Source: an uncultured Neisseriaceae bacterium
GTDB lineage: Bacteria; Pseudomonadota; Gammaproteobacteria; Burkholderiales; UBA11063
Assembly: GCA_937952895.1 (NCBI GenBank)
Contig: CALFYC010000072.1
Location: forward strand, 1 to 13,295
Direction of reading: 5' to 3'
DNA length: 13,295 nt
Of this stretch, positions 1-6,742 are shown in pieces. The notes below the pieces were generated by a model. That model did no database searches. It was not told where the DNA came from and saw nothing but the letters and a program-made list of their open reading frames with translations. The position numbers were made by a program, and so were the translations under genes. Position 1 is the stretch's first letter; each line of letters begins with the position of its first letter.

Positions 1-11
1 AATTCTTGTAA

Positions 12-239
12 ACGGAGTCTTCCCAGACGAGCAAAGAAGAATGTTTTCCCGCTGCTGATAAGAATCTCGCTTGTATTCCAAGACTAATAAAAATGCTGTC
101 TAAAAATCAACAAAAACAAGATGATATTGCAAAAGAGTTTGATAAGTTAAAAGAAGATTTAAAAGAGTTAGATAAAAAGAACGCTGAACTTGAACAGCAA
201 AATAAATATACACAGAAAGAATTTAATGAAATTTATTGA
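12..239 (+). CDS. C-terminal part of an unknown coiled-coil protein, 5' end missing or broken
   Basis: An open frame runs from just after an in-frame TAA (9-11) to TGA (237-239). Its first half (12-92) reads like coding sequence, with two cysteines (in EECFPAAD and LACIPRL), but contains no ATG, GTG or TTG. The first ATG is at 93 and would give only 48 residues, with no visible Shine-Dalgarno. The last 45 residues are rich in Lys, Glu, Asp, Asn and Gln with Leu/Ile at heptad-like spacing (FDKLKEDLKELDKKNAELEQ), so a coiled coil is likely. I do not recognise the family. It could be the tail of a gene that entered from the left and suffered a frameshift before position 12, or a short ORF starting at 93. 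It lies 59 bp upstream of the secreted-protein gene at 299 and could share a transcript with it. Confidence 0.35.
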   Translation, partial: TESSQTSKEECFPAADKNLACIPRLIKMLSKNQQKQDDIAKEFDKLKEDLKELDKKNAELEQQNKYTQKEFNEIY

Positions 240-253
240 GAATTTATTAAAAG

Positions 254-297
254 TTAAAGGAATTTATTGAAAATAAAAACAAAATTAAAGGAATTTA
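254..297 (+). repeat. 13-bp direct repeat carrying the ribosome binding site of the next gene
   Basis: TTAAAGGAATTTA occurs at 254-266 and again at 285-297. The second copy provides AAGGA seven bases before the ATG at 299, so it is the ribosome binding site of the secreted-protein gene. The first copy looks like a duplicated RBS with no ORF of its own. Confidence 0.5.
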
Positions 298-298
298 C

Positions 299-847
299 AT
301 GAACAATTATTTAAAATTAACAGTTAGCACATTATTTAGCATAATTTTTACTGCTTCTGCATTCGCAAATACTGTAGAATCAGCATCCGGAGAACTTATC
401 ATCAGTAATAATCTAAAGCAGTCAGATACAATTCTATATACTTCAGTAGATAAAGAAGCTATTCAACCAGGAAAGCTTAATGAAGATATAATAGACTTTG
501 TCGGAAAAAATAATTTAGAAAAAACTATAAGTATATACTCAGATGAGAAAAAAAGAAATAAAGTATGTGATATAAACTTTGATTTTTCAGATAATAGTTT
601 TGCTGAAGCTCAAAATCAATCTTTTATAAGTATGTGTTCTTCTACAGGATCTGCAATAAATTGTTTTATGGTCGAATATCCAATAAATAAAATTACTATT
701 GAAAATAACAGTTCGTCCCAATATTACTGTAAAAATGACTCTCAATCTATTGACGAAGTGACTAGCACAACACCGCAAAGCTCTCCTGCAGGAAGCAGAT
801 ATTTTCAAGTAGAGCAATTTATAAATGTTAATGTAAAAACACAATAA
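299..847 (+). CDS. Small secreted four-cysteine protein, unknown function
   Basis: This 182-residue protein starts with a classical Sec signal peptide: Lys6, then a hydrophobic stretch at about 5-20, with a likely cleavage site after AFA (residues 21-23). The mature part is soluble and rich in Asn, Ser and acidic residues. It has four cysteines (90, 113, 122 and 144), which could form two disulfides in the periplasm or outside the cell. No lipobox or transmembrane segment follows the signal peptide, and no family is recognised. The start is supported by AAGGA seven bases upstream. The gene ends 23 bp before a strong terminator and converges with the large lipoprotein gene. It may be cotranscribed with the coiled-coil remnant to its left. 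Confidence 0.7.
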   Translation: MNNYLKLTVSTLFSIIFTASAFANTVESASGELIISNNLKQSDTILYTSVDKEAIQPGKLNEDIIDFVGKNNLEKTISIYSDEKKRNKVCDINFDFSDNSFAEAQNQSFISMCSSTGSAINCFMVEYPINKITIENNSSSQYYCKNDSQSIDEVTSTTPQSSPAGSRYFQVEQFINVNVKTQ

Positions 848-870
848 ATTATAAATTCTAGATTCAAAAT

Positions 871-900
871 AAATACCCTGGTTTTTTGGCCAGGGTATTT
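871..900. terminator. Bidirectional rho-independent terminator
   Basis: A perfect 11-bp stem (AAATACCCTGG at 871-881, CCAGGGTATTT at 890-900) closes an 8-nt loop and has A/T-rich flanks on both sides. It sits between two convergent genes (299-847 + and 974-4675 -), so it probably ends both transcripts. Confidence 0.85.
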
Positions 901-973
901 ATATCATGAGAACATGCTGCGAATATTGCTAATTCTTTAAAAATCTTTATCTTATTATTTAGATATGATTTAT

Positions 974-3900
974 CTATTCTTCAGGAGATCTTTTTGTATT
1001 TAAGTGAACAATCTGTATAGTGCCATTGGTGTGGTAAATTTCCAAAAATGGTATATTTGATGCTGGATTAATTACTAAAGATAAATTAATAATATCAATC
1101 CATGGCATAATATCATATATGTAACCTTCGCTAATCCATTTATTATTATAAAATTTCATAATCATAACTCGACCAGTTATTGTAGGAATTTTATAAGCAA
1201 TATAAGGCAATCCATCATTAGAAATTGCTAGACTTGGAGCTGTAGCATTCGAAAATCCACTATCTCCTACCAATTGCCAATCTGTTCCATTAAATTTCAT
1301 AACATTTATTGTGCTATTTTGTGTACTATCAGAAAATGCTATATATAAATCATTTGTATTACTGATTTTAAAATTTAATGTTGAATTAATAACATTGGCT
1401 AATTGGCTACCTACTAAAACCCAATTAGAGCCATTATATTTAGTAATAATAGCTTTGTTTGAAGAGGTGTCGAAATATGCTATATAAGGGGCACCTGTTG
1501 AATCTATTTCTAACTTGATATTTGAGGCAACTCCTCCAGTTGCAAAAGGCTGCCCAACAGCGACCCAATTATTATTTACTAGTTTTACTAATTTTGCATT
1601 ACCATCTGTATTATCTAAAAATGCAACATATATCGTATCATTTGCATCAATTCCCAAAGATACATAACTACCATTTTGAGTAACGTTATTGCCTACCATA
1701 AGCCAGTAATCGTCTGCTACAAATGGAGGAGGCAGTACATCAAGTACTTTGACCTTGACTGCTAGGGTTTTGTCATCTTTTAAAGCTGCATATGGGATAT
1801 TATGTGAATTGAATAATAGATTTATATAGCTTGAAGGGTTTTCTTCAATATAATTATCTATAGTTTCAAAAATTGGATGTACAAATAATGCATCAGCTTC
1901 ACCATTATAACCTGCTCCCTGACGCCTATAAGCTAGCATGATTTCCCCATCTTTAGAGGCTGATAAAAAAACATTGCTTGAATCTGGTGCTACTTCTATC
2001 GCATCTTCTAATGTCCAATTAAAAGGTTGGATGTGAGTTATGATATTAGTAGGGGACATTGCAAGGCTAACCCCAGGAATAGTTATGCTTTGTAATATAA
2101 CATTTATGTCCCAAGAGTTAGTTAAATTATCATCAATTTTGTAAGTAACTGATAGATTTTTATTCCCACTTTCCAGATTTGCAAAAATGCAAGTTTGAGT
2201 AACTGGATTAGAAGATAAATCATGAATTGAACATCCATCACTTTTAGCTTCAATATTAGTAAAATAATTATCGTTGCTTATATTGGTTATCGTTTGAATA
2301 GTGCCATCTGCGTAATCAGATGCATTAGCTAGATTATGTGACACGATTAAAGATGTGCCATTTTCTCCAACTACGTAGTGGATATTATTGGCGATAGTTG
2401 CTTGATGGTTTGTGACATAAATTTTGTTTAAATCGCTAAATTTGGGTAAAGAAGTATTTTCTGTTTTAGCAATTGTATCTGTAATAGTTACTTCTGGAAG
2501 TGGCAAATTCATTTCAAATGCAGCTCCAACATCAGTAAAAAATTGTATGTTTTGTGAAAATACATTATTTAATATAATAGTACAAGTATTTGTATTGCCG
2601 CTTGTATCAAGAGTTTTATTAGTGCAATTATCTGTATCAATTACCCATAATTTATGATTAAGGTCAAAGTTTGCTAAATTAAATATAATTGGGTTTGTTC
2701 CTGTATTTTTATAAGTTATAGTTACAGTCTTTTCTGATGAAGGATTCGCTGCTGAAAATATATATGGTAAGCTTTCTAAGCCGTTACCTGAACGGTTATT
2801 GCTAGCTGATACGGAAATTACTTCAATACTTGGGGTATAGCTAGTGATAGTAGCTCTAAAAGCGTTACTATTTAAGGTTGAAGTTTTTGTTGATCCATTT
2901 GAATATGTTGCTATAATTGAACTGGAACTAGTTAATGGAGCAGACCCAGAATAAGTCTGTGAACCTAATTGTACTTTCATAGTACATGAGCCACCATTTG
3001 CAGCTAATGTGACACCTAAACAATTTGCGATATTGGTTATAACTAGGTTTGCACTTTCTATAGACTTATTCAAGTTTAATGAGTCAATTTTACCTGCTGA
3101 ATTTCCCACATTTGTTATAGTTACATCTTGAGTAGTTAGATCTTTATTATTACCACTAATTTGCATATCAGATAATCCAGATATAATTAATACTGGATTA
3201 TTTGCAATCGAATTATATCTTAAAGCGATAGCACGCGAATAATCTTGAGATGTTGCTTCCGAAAGTTTATATTTACCTTTAACGTAAAGATGTATTATTC
3301 CATTTTCTGCTTGATCATCAGTCAATTTTATAGCATAAGAACAACTTCCAGTTTTAGCAATTAAATTTTTACCGCTACAATTATCCATTCCTGATATAAG
3401 TTCAACTTTTGCCATTCCTGAAATTGTGGAAATTGAACTAACGTCTAAACTTTCTATATCAATCCCAGTCATGCTATTTGTAACATTAATATTAGCAATT
3501 GCTCCAGTCGATCCACTAAAAAATACTACCTGATCATTTGGGTCTGTACTAACATTTAACAAGGGACTTGATTGTGAGTTAAACCATATGATTGGTTCAC
3601 TATTTGTTATAGGAATAGAAGAGTCGTCTTTCATACCTGAAATAGTTATAAAACCGCTTCCTGAATATTGTGGTAGAGTATAATTAATTATGCAATTTGC
3701 CCCTATATCAATTGCTTGGCAATTTGAGGTATCTAAGCTAACGCCAGATGGAGCTTGTACATTAATATTATCGATTTTATGATTACTCAAGTTAATTGCT
3801 AGTATTGAACCAGATCTTTCGCTTGAATTCGAAGTATCAGCAACTGGAATAGAACCGAGCAATAAACTTTGGCTTCCACTTGAATTGTCAATAGTTAAAT

Positions 3901-4675
3901 TAACACTATTATTGTATGTTTTATTTGCCAAATTAGTTGATTGAATGCTTAAATTAGCCATGTATGGCTGTTCATTTGCAATTTGACCACTCACTTCAAC
4001 TGCTTGAACAAAGTTTTTTTGCATTGTGGTTCCAGTAATATTTCCATTATATACATCTATGCTATTTGGAAAAGATCTTATAGATTTTATAGAATAATCT
4101 GCTTCATAATCGTTGTTATATAAATATACTGTAGCGTAACCGACTTCATTCCCAAATCCGTAAATATCTACTCCAGACATGATTTGTACTCCAGAATCTA
4201 TGGTGTGGTTATTTACTTTTTTGTAATTGAAAATTTGAGAAAAATTTTTGTTAATTGCTTTATCTGTATAGTGAGCTGCGATTATAAAGCTACCTTGATT
4301 AATTCCCTTATCTAAATTTGGAGTAGTAAATGCTAGTGGGCATTCGCCATGAGCCTCAATCGTTTGGCATAATTTTATACTATTAGGGTTAATAATTGCT
4401 GTGTTAAATAAAGAATTTGAAGTAATAGCATCGTACGTAATATTTGTTATCTGAGATGAGCTATTATTATGGACATAAACTATGCTTGAAGTTGGGCTGT
4501 CATTAATAATGGGAATTATTCCAGTATTATCAATAGTAATAATAGAACTGTTGAAGAATGCAATTGGTGATGAATTATTACTGCTGGTTTGTGAATTATT
4601 GGTATTACTATTGCTACCGCATCCAATAAGTATTAAGCATGTAGTAATATAAATTAATTTAAATAACTGTTTCAT
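974..4675 (-). CDS. Giant lipoprotein with Ig-like cysteine-pair repeats and a C-terminal propeller-like repeat
   Basis: This 1233-residue protein has a lipoprotein signal with lipobox LIGC (lipidated Cys19) and a Ser/Asn-rich linker at 20-36. Gly at +2 gives no inner-membrane retention signal, so outer-membrane anchoring is likely. Residues 40-880 are beta-rich repeats carrying six cysteine pairs: 103/112, 319/328, 433/445, 552/564, 684/698 and 815/829. The later pairs recur every 114-132 residues, often after a phrase like 'VTITNVGNS', as in choice-of-anchor-D or DUF11-like Ig folds. Residues 985-1220 hold five repeats of about 47 residues, with Trp at 991, 1037, 1085, 1133 and 1180 (W-x-x-VG) and strands such as GAPYIAYFD, like sialidase or kelch propeller blades. 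A surface binding or adhesion role is inferred; no enzymatic motif is seen. The gene stands alone, convergent with 299-847, and no strong Shine-Dalgarno is visible. Confidence 0.8.
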   Translation of the reverse strand: MKQLFKLIYITTCLILIGCGSNSNTNNSQTSSNNSSPIAFFNSSIITIDNTGIIPIINDSPTSSIVYVHNNSSSQITNITYDAITSNSLFNTAIINPNSIKLCQTIEAHGECPLAFTTPNLDKGINQGSFIIAAHYTDKAINKNFSQIFNYKKVNNHTIDSGVQIMSGVDIYGFGNEVGYATVYLYNNDYEADYSIKSIRSFPNSIDVYNGNITGTTMQKNFVQAVEVSGQIANEQPYMANLSIQSTNLANKTYNNSVNLTIDNSSGSQSLLLGSIPVADTSNSSERSGSILAINLSNHKIDNINVQAPSGVSLDTSNCQAIDIGANCIINYTLPQYSGSGFITISGMKDDSSIPITNSEPIIWFNSQSSPLLNVSTDPNDQVVFFSGSTGAIANINVTNSMTGIDIESLDVSSISTISGMAKVELISGMDNCSGKNLIAKTGSCSYAIKLTDDQAENGIIHLYVKGKYKLSEATSQDYSRAIALRYNSIANNPVLIISGLSDMQISGNNKDLTTQDVTITNVGNSAGKIDSLNLNKSIESANLVITNIANCLGVTLAANGGSCTMKVQLGSQTYSGSAPLTSSSSIIATYSNGSTKTSTLNSNAFRATITSYTPSIEVISVSASNNRSGNGLESLPYIFSAANPSSEKTVTITYKNTGTNPIIFNLANFDLNHKLWVIDTDNCTNKTLDTSGNTNTCTIILNNVFSQNIQFFTDVGAAFEMNLPLPEVTITDTIAKTENTSLPKFSDLNKIYVTNHQATIANNIHYVVGENGTSLIVSHNLANASDYADGTIQTITNISNDNYFTNIEAKSDGCSIHDLSSNPVTQTCIFANLESGNKNLSVTYKIDDNLTNSWDINVILQSITIPGVSLAMSPTNIITHIQPFNWTLEDAIEVAPDSSNVFLSASKDGEIMLAYRRQGAGYNGEADALFVHPIFETIDNYIEENPSSYINLLFNSHNIPYAALKDDKTLAVKVKVLDVLPPPFVADDYWLMVGNNVTQNGSYVSLGIDANDTIYVAFLDNTDGNAKLVKLVNNNWVAVGQPFATGGVASNIKLEIDSTGAPYIAYFDTSSNKAIITKYNGSNWVLVGSQLANVINSTLNFKISNTNDLYIAFSDSTQNSTINVMKFNGTDWQLVGDSGFSNATAPSLAISNDGLPYIAYKIPTITGRVMIMKFYNNKWISEGYIYDIMPWIDIINLSLVINPASNIPFLEIYHTNGTIQIVHLNTKRSPEE

Positions 4676-4860
4676 TTTTATATATACACTTTCTAACTTG
4701 ATACTTAATGCATAAAACCATTTTTTAGCTAAATACTAAAATTTAATTACAATTATAAATATCTATACCAATTTGCTTTTGGTTTTAAAGAAAAATTTGT
4801 TTTGTACATAAGTAAGCCACAATAAGTTAATTTTTGGAGCTTGATTTTAATCATGCTTAG

Positions 4861-4894
4861 TTCAAATTTGAAGCTATAAGTAAATTTTACTTAT
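4861..4894. promoter_or_regulatory. Paired palindromes, possible operator
   Basis: Two perfect inverted repeats lie three bases apart: TTCAAATTTGAA (4861-4872), and ATAAGTAAA/TTTACTTAT around a single T (4876-4894). They fall between a candidate minus-strand -10 (4933-4938) and the lipoprotein start (4675). A role as a regulator binding site in the lipoprotein leader is inference; chance palindromes are common at this base composition. Confidence 0.3.
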
Positions 4895-4932
4895 CCTATT
4901 TCAAGATGCAAATTAAAATTAATACATACTGG

Positions 4933-4941
4933 ATTATACCA
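4933..4941 (-). promoter_or_regulatory. Extended -10 promoter, candidate for the giant lipoprotein
   Basis: On the minus strand the sequence reads TGG-TATAAT (4941 down to 4933), a perfect -10 hexamer with the TGn extension. No good -35 is present 16-18 bp upstream. It would give a 5' leader of about 250 nt before the ATG at 4675, which is long, so a nearer promoter cannot be excluded. Confidence 0.3.
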
Positions 4942-5064
4942 TAATTTATTACTAGAAACTTATATCTGTGAAATTCAATCAAGAGAGTCCTTGAGCGCTA
5001 TAATTTATAAAATATTATGTATTATTAATTTGTTTGGAAATAAGAAGTTAAATATTAAAGTTAT

Positions 5065-6009
5065 TTAAATTTTTTTTTCGGTAAACTGAATATCTAAAGT
5101 ACGTAGATACGTATGTAAACCTGCATCTTGCATTGGTAAAACATATGCTGGGTCATCAGATTCATTATGGTGTGAATGCCAATAACCTGGTGGTGTAATA
5201 AATACTGAACCAGAGTGCCAATTCGCTTTAATTGGATCAATTATTTGATTATTTACATTAATTTTTTTACCAATTAGAGTATAACAATTACCTGATGATT
5301 CTACTGCAAAGTCAATGGCTACAGATTGATGCCTATGAGGTGGTTGTACATTGTGAGGTGGTACAACTCCAAACATAGCCCATAGAACATGTGTAATTGT
5401 ACGTGTTTGTGGAAATTTTTTATTAGCTAAAAGTACACTTAGACGATTATGTTCTTCACTTCCTTCACAATTAATAGCTTTATTTAATTCCTCTTTACAA
5501 CTTTCTGCTGTGAATAATACTGGTCTAAAACGTTGTATTTCAGCTTTTACCCCTAAATATGTGAGTAATGGCTCATCGTGAACATAGTAAAAAGCACTAT
5601 CAGAATTACTATGGTGAATAGCTATTGAATTAGCAGGTAATACAAAGAAATCTCCTTTTTTCCAAGGAATTTCTAGATCATTAATTTTCGTATAACCTCC
5701 ACCACGAATAACATAAAATAATTGAGAGGTGGCATTTGCTTCAGTCTCAATGTTTTCATTTGCACAAATTCGTACAAAATTAGCTAATAATGCTGGTGAT
5801 GTGGCTGGATATAAACAATTTAATTCTTTACTCATGTCTAAAGGGATAATTCTGGTTAATCCTGTTTCATGCAATGAGTTTGGAAAAACTTTGAAAGGAA
5901 CTTCAGTAATTAATCCTGAATTAATCGGGTTTGCAGAAGTAGAATATTCATAATATAAAGCATCTTCTTGTAATTTATTTTGTTGAGCTATATTATCTAA
6001 ATTTTTCAT
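5065..6009 (-). CDS. Gentisate 1,2-dioxygenase-like bicupin protein
   Basis: This 314-residue cytosolic protein has two cupin barrels. The N-terminal one (about 90-155: SQLFYVIRGGGYTKI, then WKKGDFFVLP) has the cupin scaffold but lacks the metal-binding HxH. The C-terminal one (about 215-300) carries PPHRHQS (His225, His227), a Gly-rich turn and ITPPGYWHSHHN (His278, His280, His281), so it holds the likely Fe(II) site. Pattern and length are near gentisate 1,2-dioxygenases, which open gentisate to maleylpyruvate, but the retained motif is in the C-terminal rather than the usual N-terminal barrel and no other gentisate-pathway gene is nearby. The substrate is therefore uncertain. The start is backed by AAGGA (6020-6016) six bases upstream and a promoter at 6041-6070. 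The gene appears monocistronic. Confidence 0.75.
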   Translation of the reverse strand: MKNLDNIAQQNKLQEDALYYEYSTSANPINSGLITEVPFKVFPNSLHETGLTRIIPLDMSKELNCLYPATSPALLANFVRICANENIETEANATSQLFYVIRGGGYTKINDLEIPWKKGDFFVLPANSIAIHHSNSDSAFYYVHDEPLLTYLGVKAEIQRFRPVLFTAESCKEELNKAINCEGSEEHNRLSVLLANKKFPQTRTITHVLWAMFGVVPPHNVQPPHRHQSVAIDFAVESSGNCYTLIGKKINVNNQIIDPIKANWHSGSVFITPPGYWHSHHNESDDPAYVLPMQDAGLHTYLRTLDIQFTEKKI

Positions 6010-6040
6010 AAGAAATCCTTAAAAGCAATTCTTGTTCATT

Positions 6041-6070
6041 ATTATAATTGATTTAATAACAAAATTTAAA
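6041..6070 (-). promoter_or_regulatory. Promoter of the bicupin gene
   Basis: The minus strand has TTTAAA (6070-6065), an 18-bp spacer and a perfect TATAAT (6046-6041). The expected start is near 6034, giving a leader of about 25 nt that contains the AAGGA ribosome site before the ATG at 6009. The -35 is weak (four of six). Confidence 0.5.
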
Positions 6071-6143
6071 ATTTATTAATGGTTAATCTATTTATTTAAA
6101 GTTTATGATATTTATCTTAATAAAATCATATTAGATAAGAATT

Positions 6144-6296
6144 ATGAATTTTGATAGATTATATAATAATAACATTTGTAAAGATTTAGGTGCAGGATAT
6201 TATCAAATAAGGGAATTTGATTTTATTAATAGAAGTCGACATTGGTTTGAATTAAGAATGATGCTTTTAATGAGTGTATATTCTACACCAAGTTGA
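6144..6296 (+). CDS. Orphan 50-residue ORF, unknown, possibly a gene remnant
   Basis: ATG at 6144 opens a 50-residue frame ending TGA at 6294-6296. It starts MNFDRLYNNN, has an aromatic centre (AGYYQIREFDF) and a hydrophobic tail (ELRMMLLMSVYSTPS). No family is recognised. The Shine-Dalgarno is weak (ATAAG, six bases before the ATG). A hairpin with a T-run follows at 6305-6333, which suggests a real transcription unit or the decayed end of one. It could be a truncated gene or a chance ORF; its residue use (Trp, His, several Arg) is more protein-like than the surrounding A/T sequence. Confidence 0.3.
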   Translation: MNFDRLYNNNICKDLGAGYYQIREFDFINRSRHWFELRMMLLMSVYSTPS

Positions 6297-6304
6297 GTTA
6301 TTAT

Positions 6305-6333
6305 AAAAACACATAAAGTTTATCTATGTTTTT
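6305..6333 (+). terminator. Weak hairpin with T-run after the orphan ORF
   Basis: ACATA (6311-6315) pairs with TATGT (6325-6329). One mismatch and AAA/TTT extend the stem, and a T5 tract closes it. The stem is A/T-rich, so it is a weak rho-independent terminator at best. It sits nine bases after the stop at 6296. Confidence 0.35.
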
Positions 6334-6608
6334 CATACTTATAAAAGATTGTAGTAGAATTATTAAGACAAGTATATAATTTTTAAAGGGATTAGCTAAA
6401 AATTTGATTTAAGTTATTCTTTATTAGGCATATAACCCTACTAGGGGGATATTTAAAGGGTCGAAAATTAAACTGATTTAGCATTTTAATAGCCAAACGG
6501 TTTATGCGTAGTAAAAACATTTTATTGTATCATAATTTTGAAAAAATAGCAAAAAAATAATTTTTATTAAAAAATGAAAAATTGCTAATTTCATTATGAT
6601 TATTGATG

Positions 6609-6624
6609 TTGAATAGAAATTCAA
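6609..6624. promoter_or_regulatory. Inverted repeat just upstream of the lipoprotein promoter
   Basis: TTGAAT-AGAA-ATTCAA is a perfect 6-bp inverted repeat ending 21 bp before the -35 box at 6646. The position suits an activator or repressor site. This is inference from position only. Confidence 0.3.
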
Positions 6625-6645
6625 TAAATAACGTCTGTTAAATAT

Positions 6646-6673
6646 TTGCAAATTTATTTTGCAATGCTATAAT
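6646..6673 (+). promoter_or_regulatory. Strong sigma-70 promoter of the 800-residue lipoprotein
   Basis: TTGCAA (6646-6651), a 16-bp spacer and a perfect TATAAT (6668-6673) preceded by TGC, which makes an extended -10. Transcription should begin near 6680, giving a leader of about 62 nt. AGGGG (6731-6735) lies seven bases before the ATG at 6743. Confidence 0.7.
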
Positions 6674-6742
6674 CCAATGTGCAATTAAGTTTACAGTATC
6701 TGAGATTAGGTAGGTATATAAAATAATTATAGGGGTTAGAAT

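Larger units (their letters stand above)
4676..5064. other. Intergenic region with two palindromes and a possible promoter
   Basis: This AT-rich stretch lies between the lipoprotein start and the cupin stop, and no ORF is supported. It holds a perfect 12-bp palindrome TTCAAATTTGAA (4861-4872), a 9-bp-arm palindrome ATAAGTAAA-T-TTTACTTAT (4876-4894), a small hairpin TCAAG/CTTGA (4979-4994) and a minus-strand extended -10 (4933-4941). No convincing terminator for the cupin gene was found here. Confidence 0.6.
6010..6742. other. Long AT-rich intergenic region between divergent genes
   Basis: This region separates the cupin (-) from the 800-residue lipoprotein (+). It contains the cupin promoter, one orphan 50-codon ORF (6144-6296) with a hairpin after it, a CCCTA-C-TAGGG palindrome (6436-6446), long-range arms AAATAGCAA/TTGCTAATT (6544-6552 and 6582-6590) around a 29-bp A/T-rich core, an inverted repeat TTGAAT/ATTCAA (6609-6624) and the lipoprotein promoter (6646-6673). 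Between 6341 and 6600 I see no gene and no riboswitch class that I can name. Confidence 0.6.

Noticed and set aside
2424..2657. Plus-strand ORF of 77 residues inside the giant lipoprotein gene
   Set aside because: It is antisense to a clear long coding frame and has no family pattern or ribosome site.
6420..6530. Riboswitch upstream of the 800-residue lipoprotein
   Set aside because: Some base pairing is possible (CCCTA/TAGGG), but no known aptamer pattern is visible and the region lies upstream of the promoter, so it is not in the leader.
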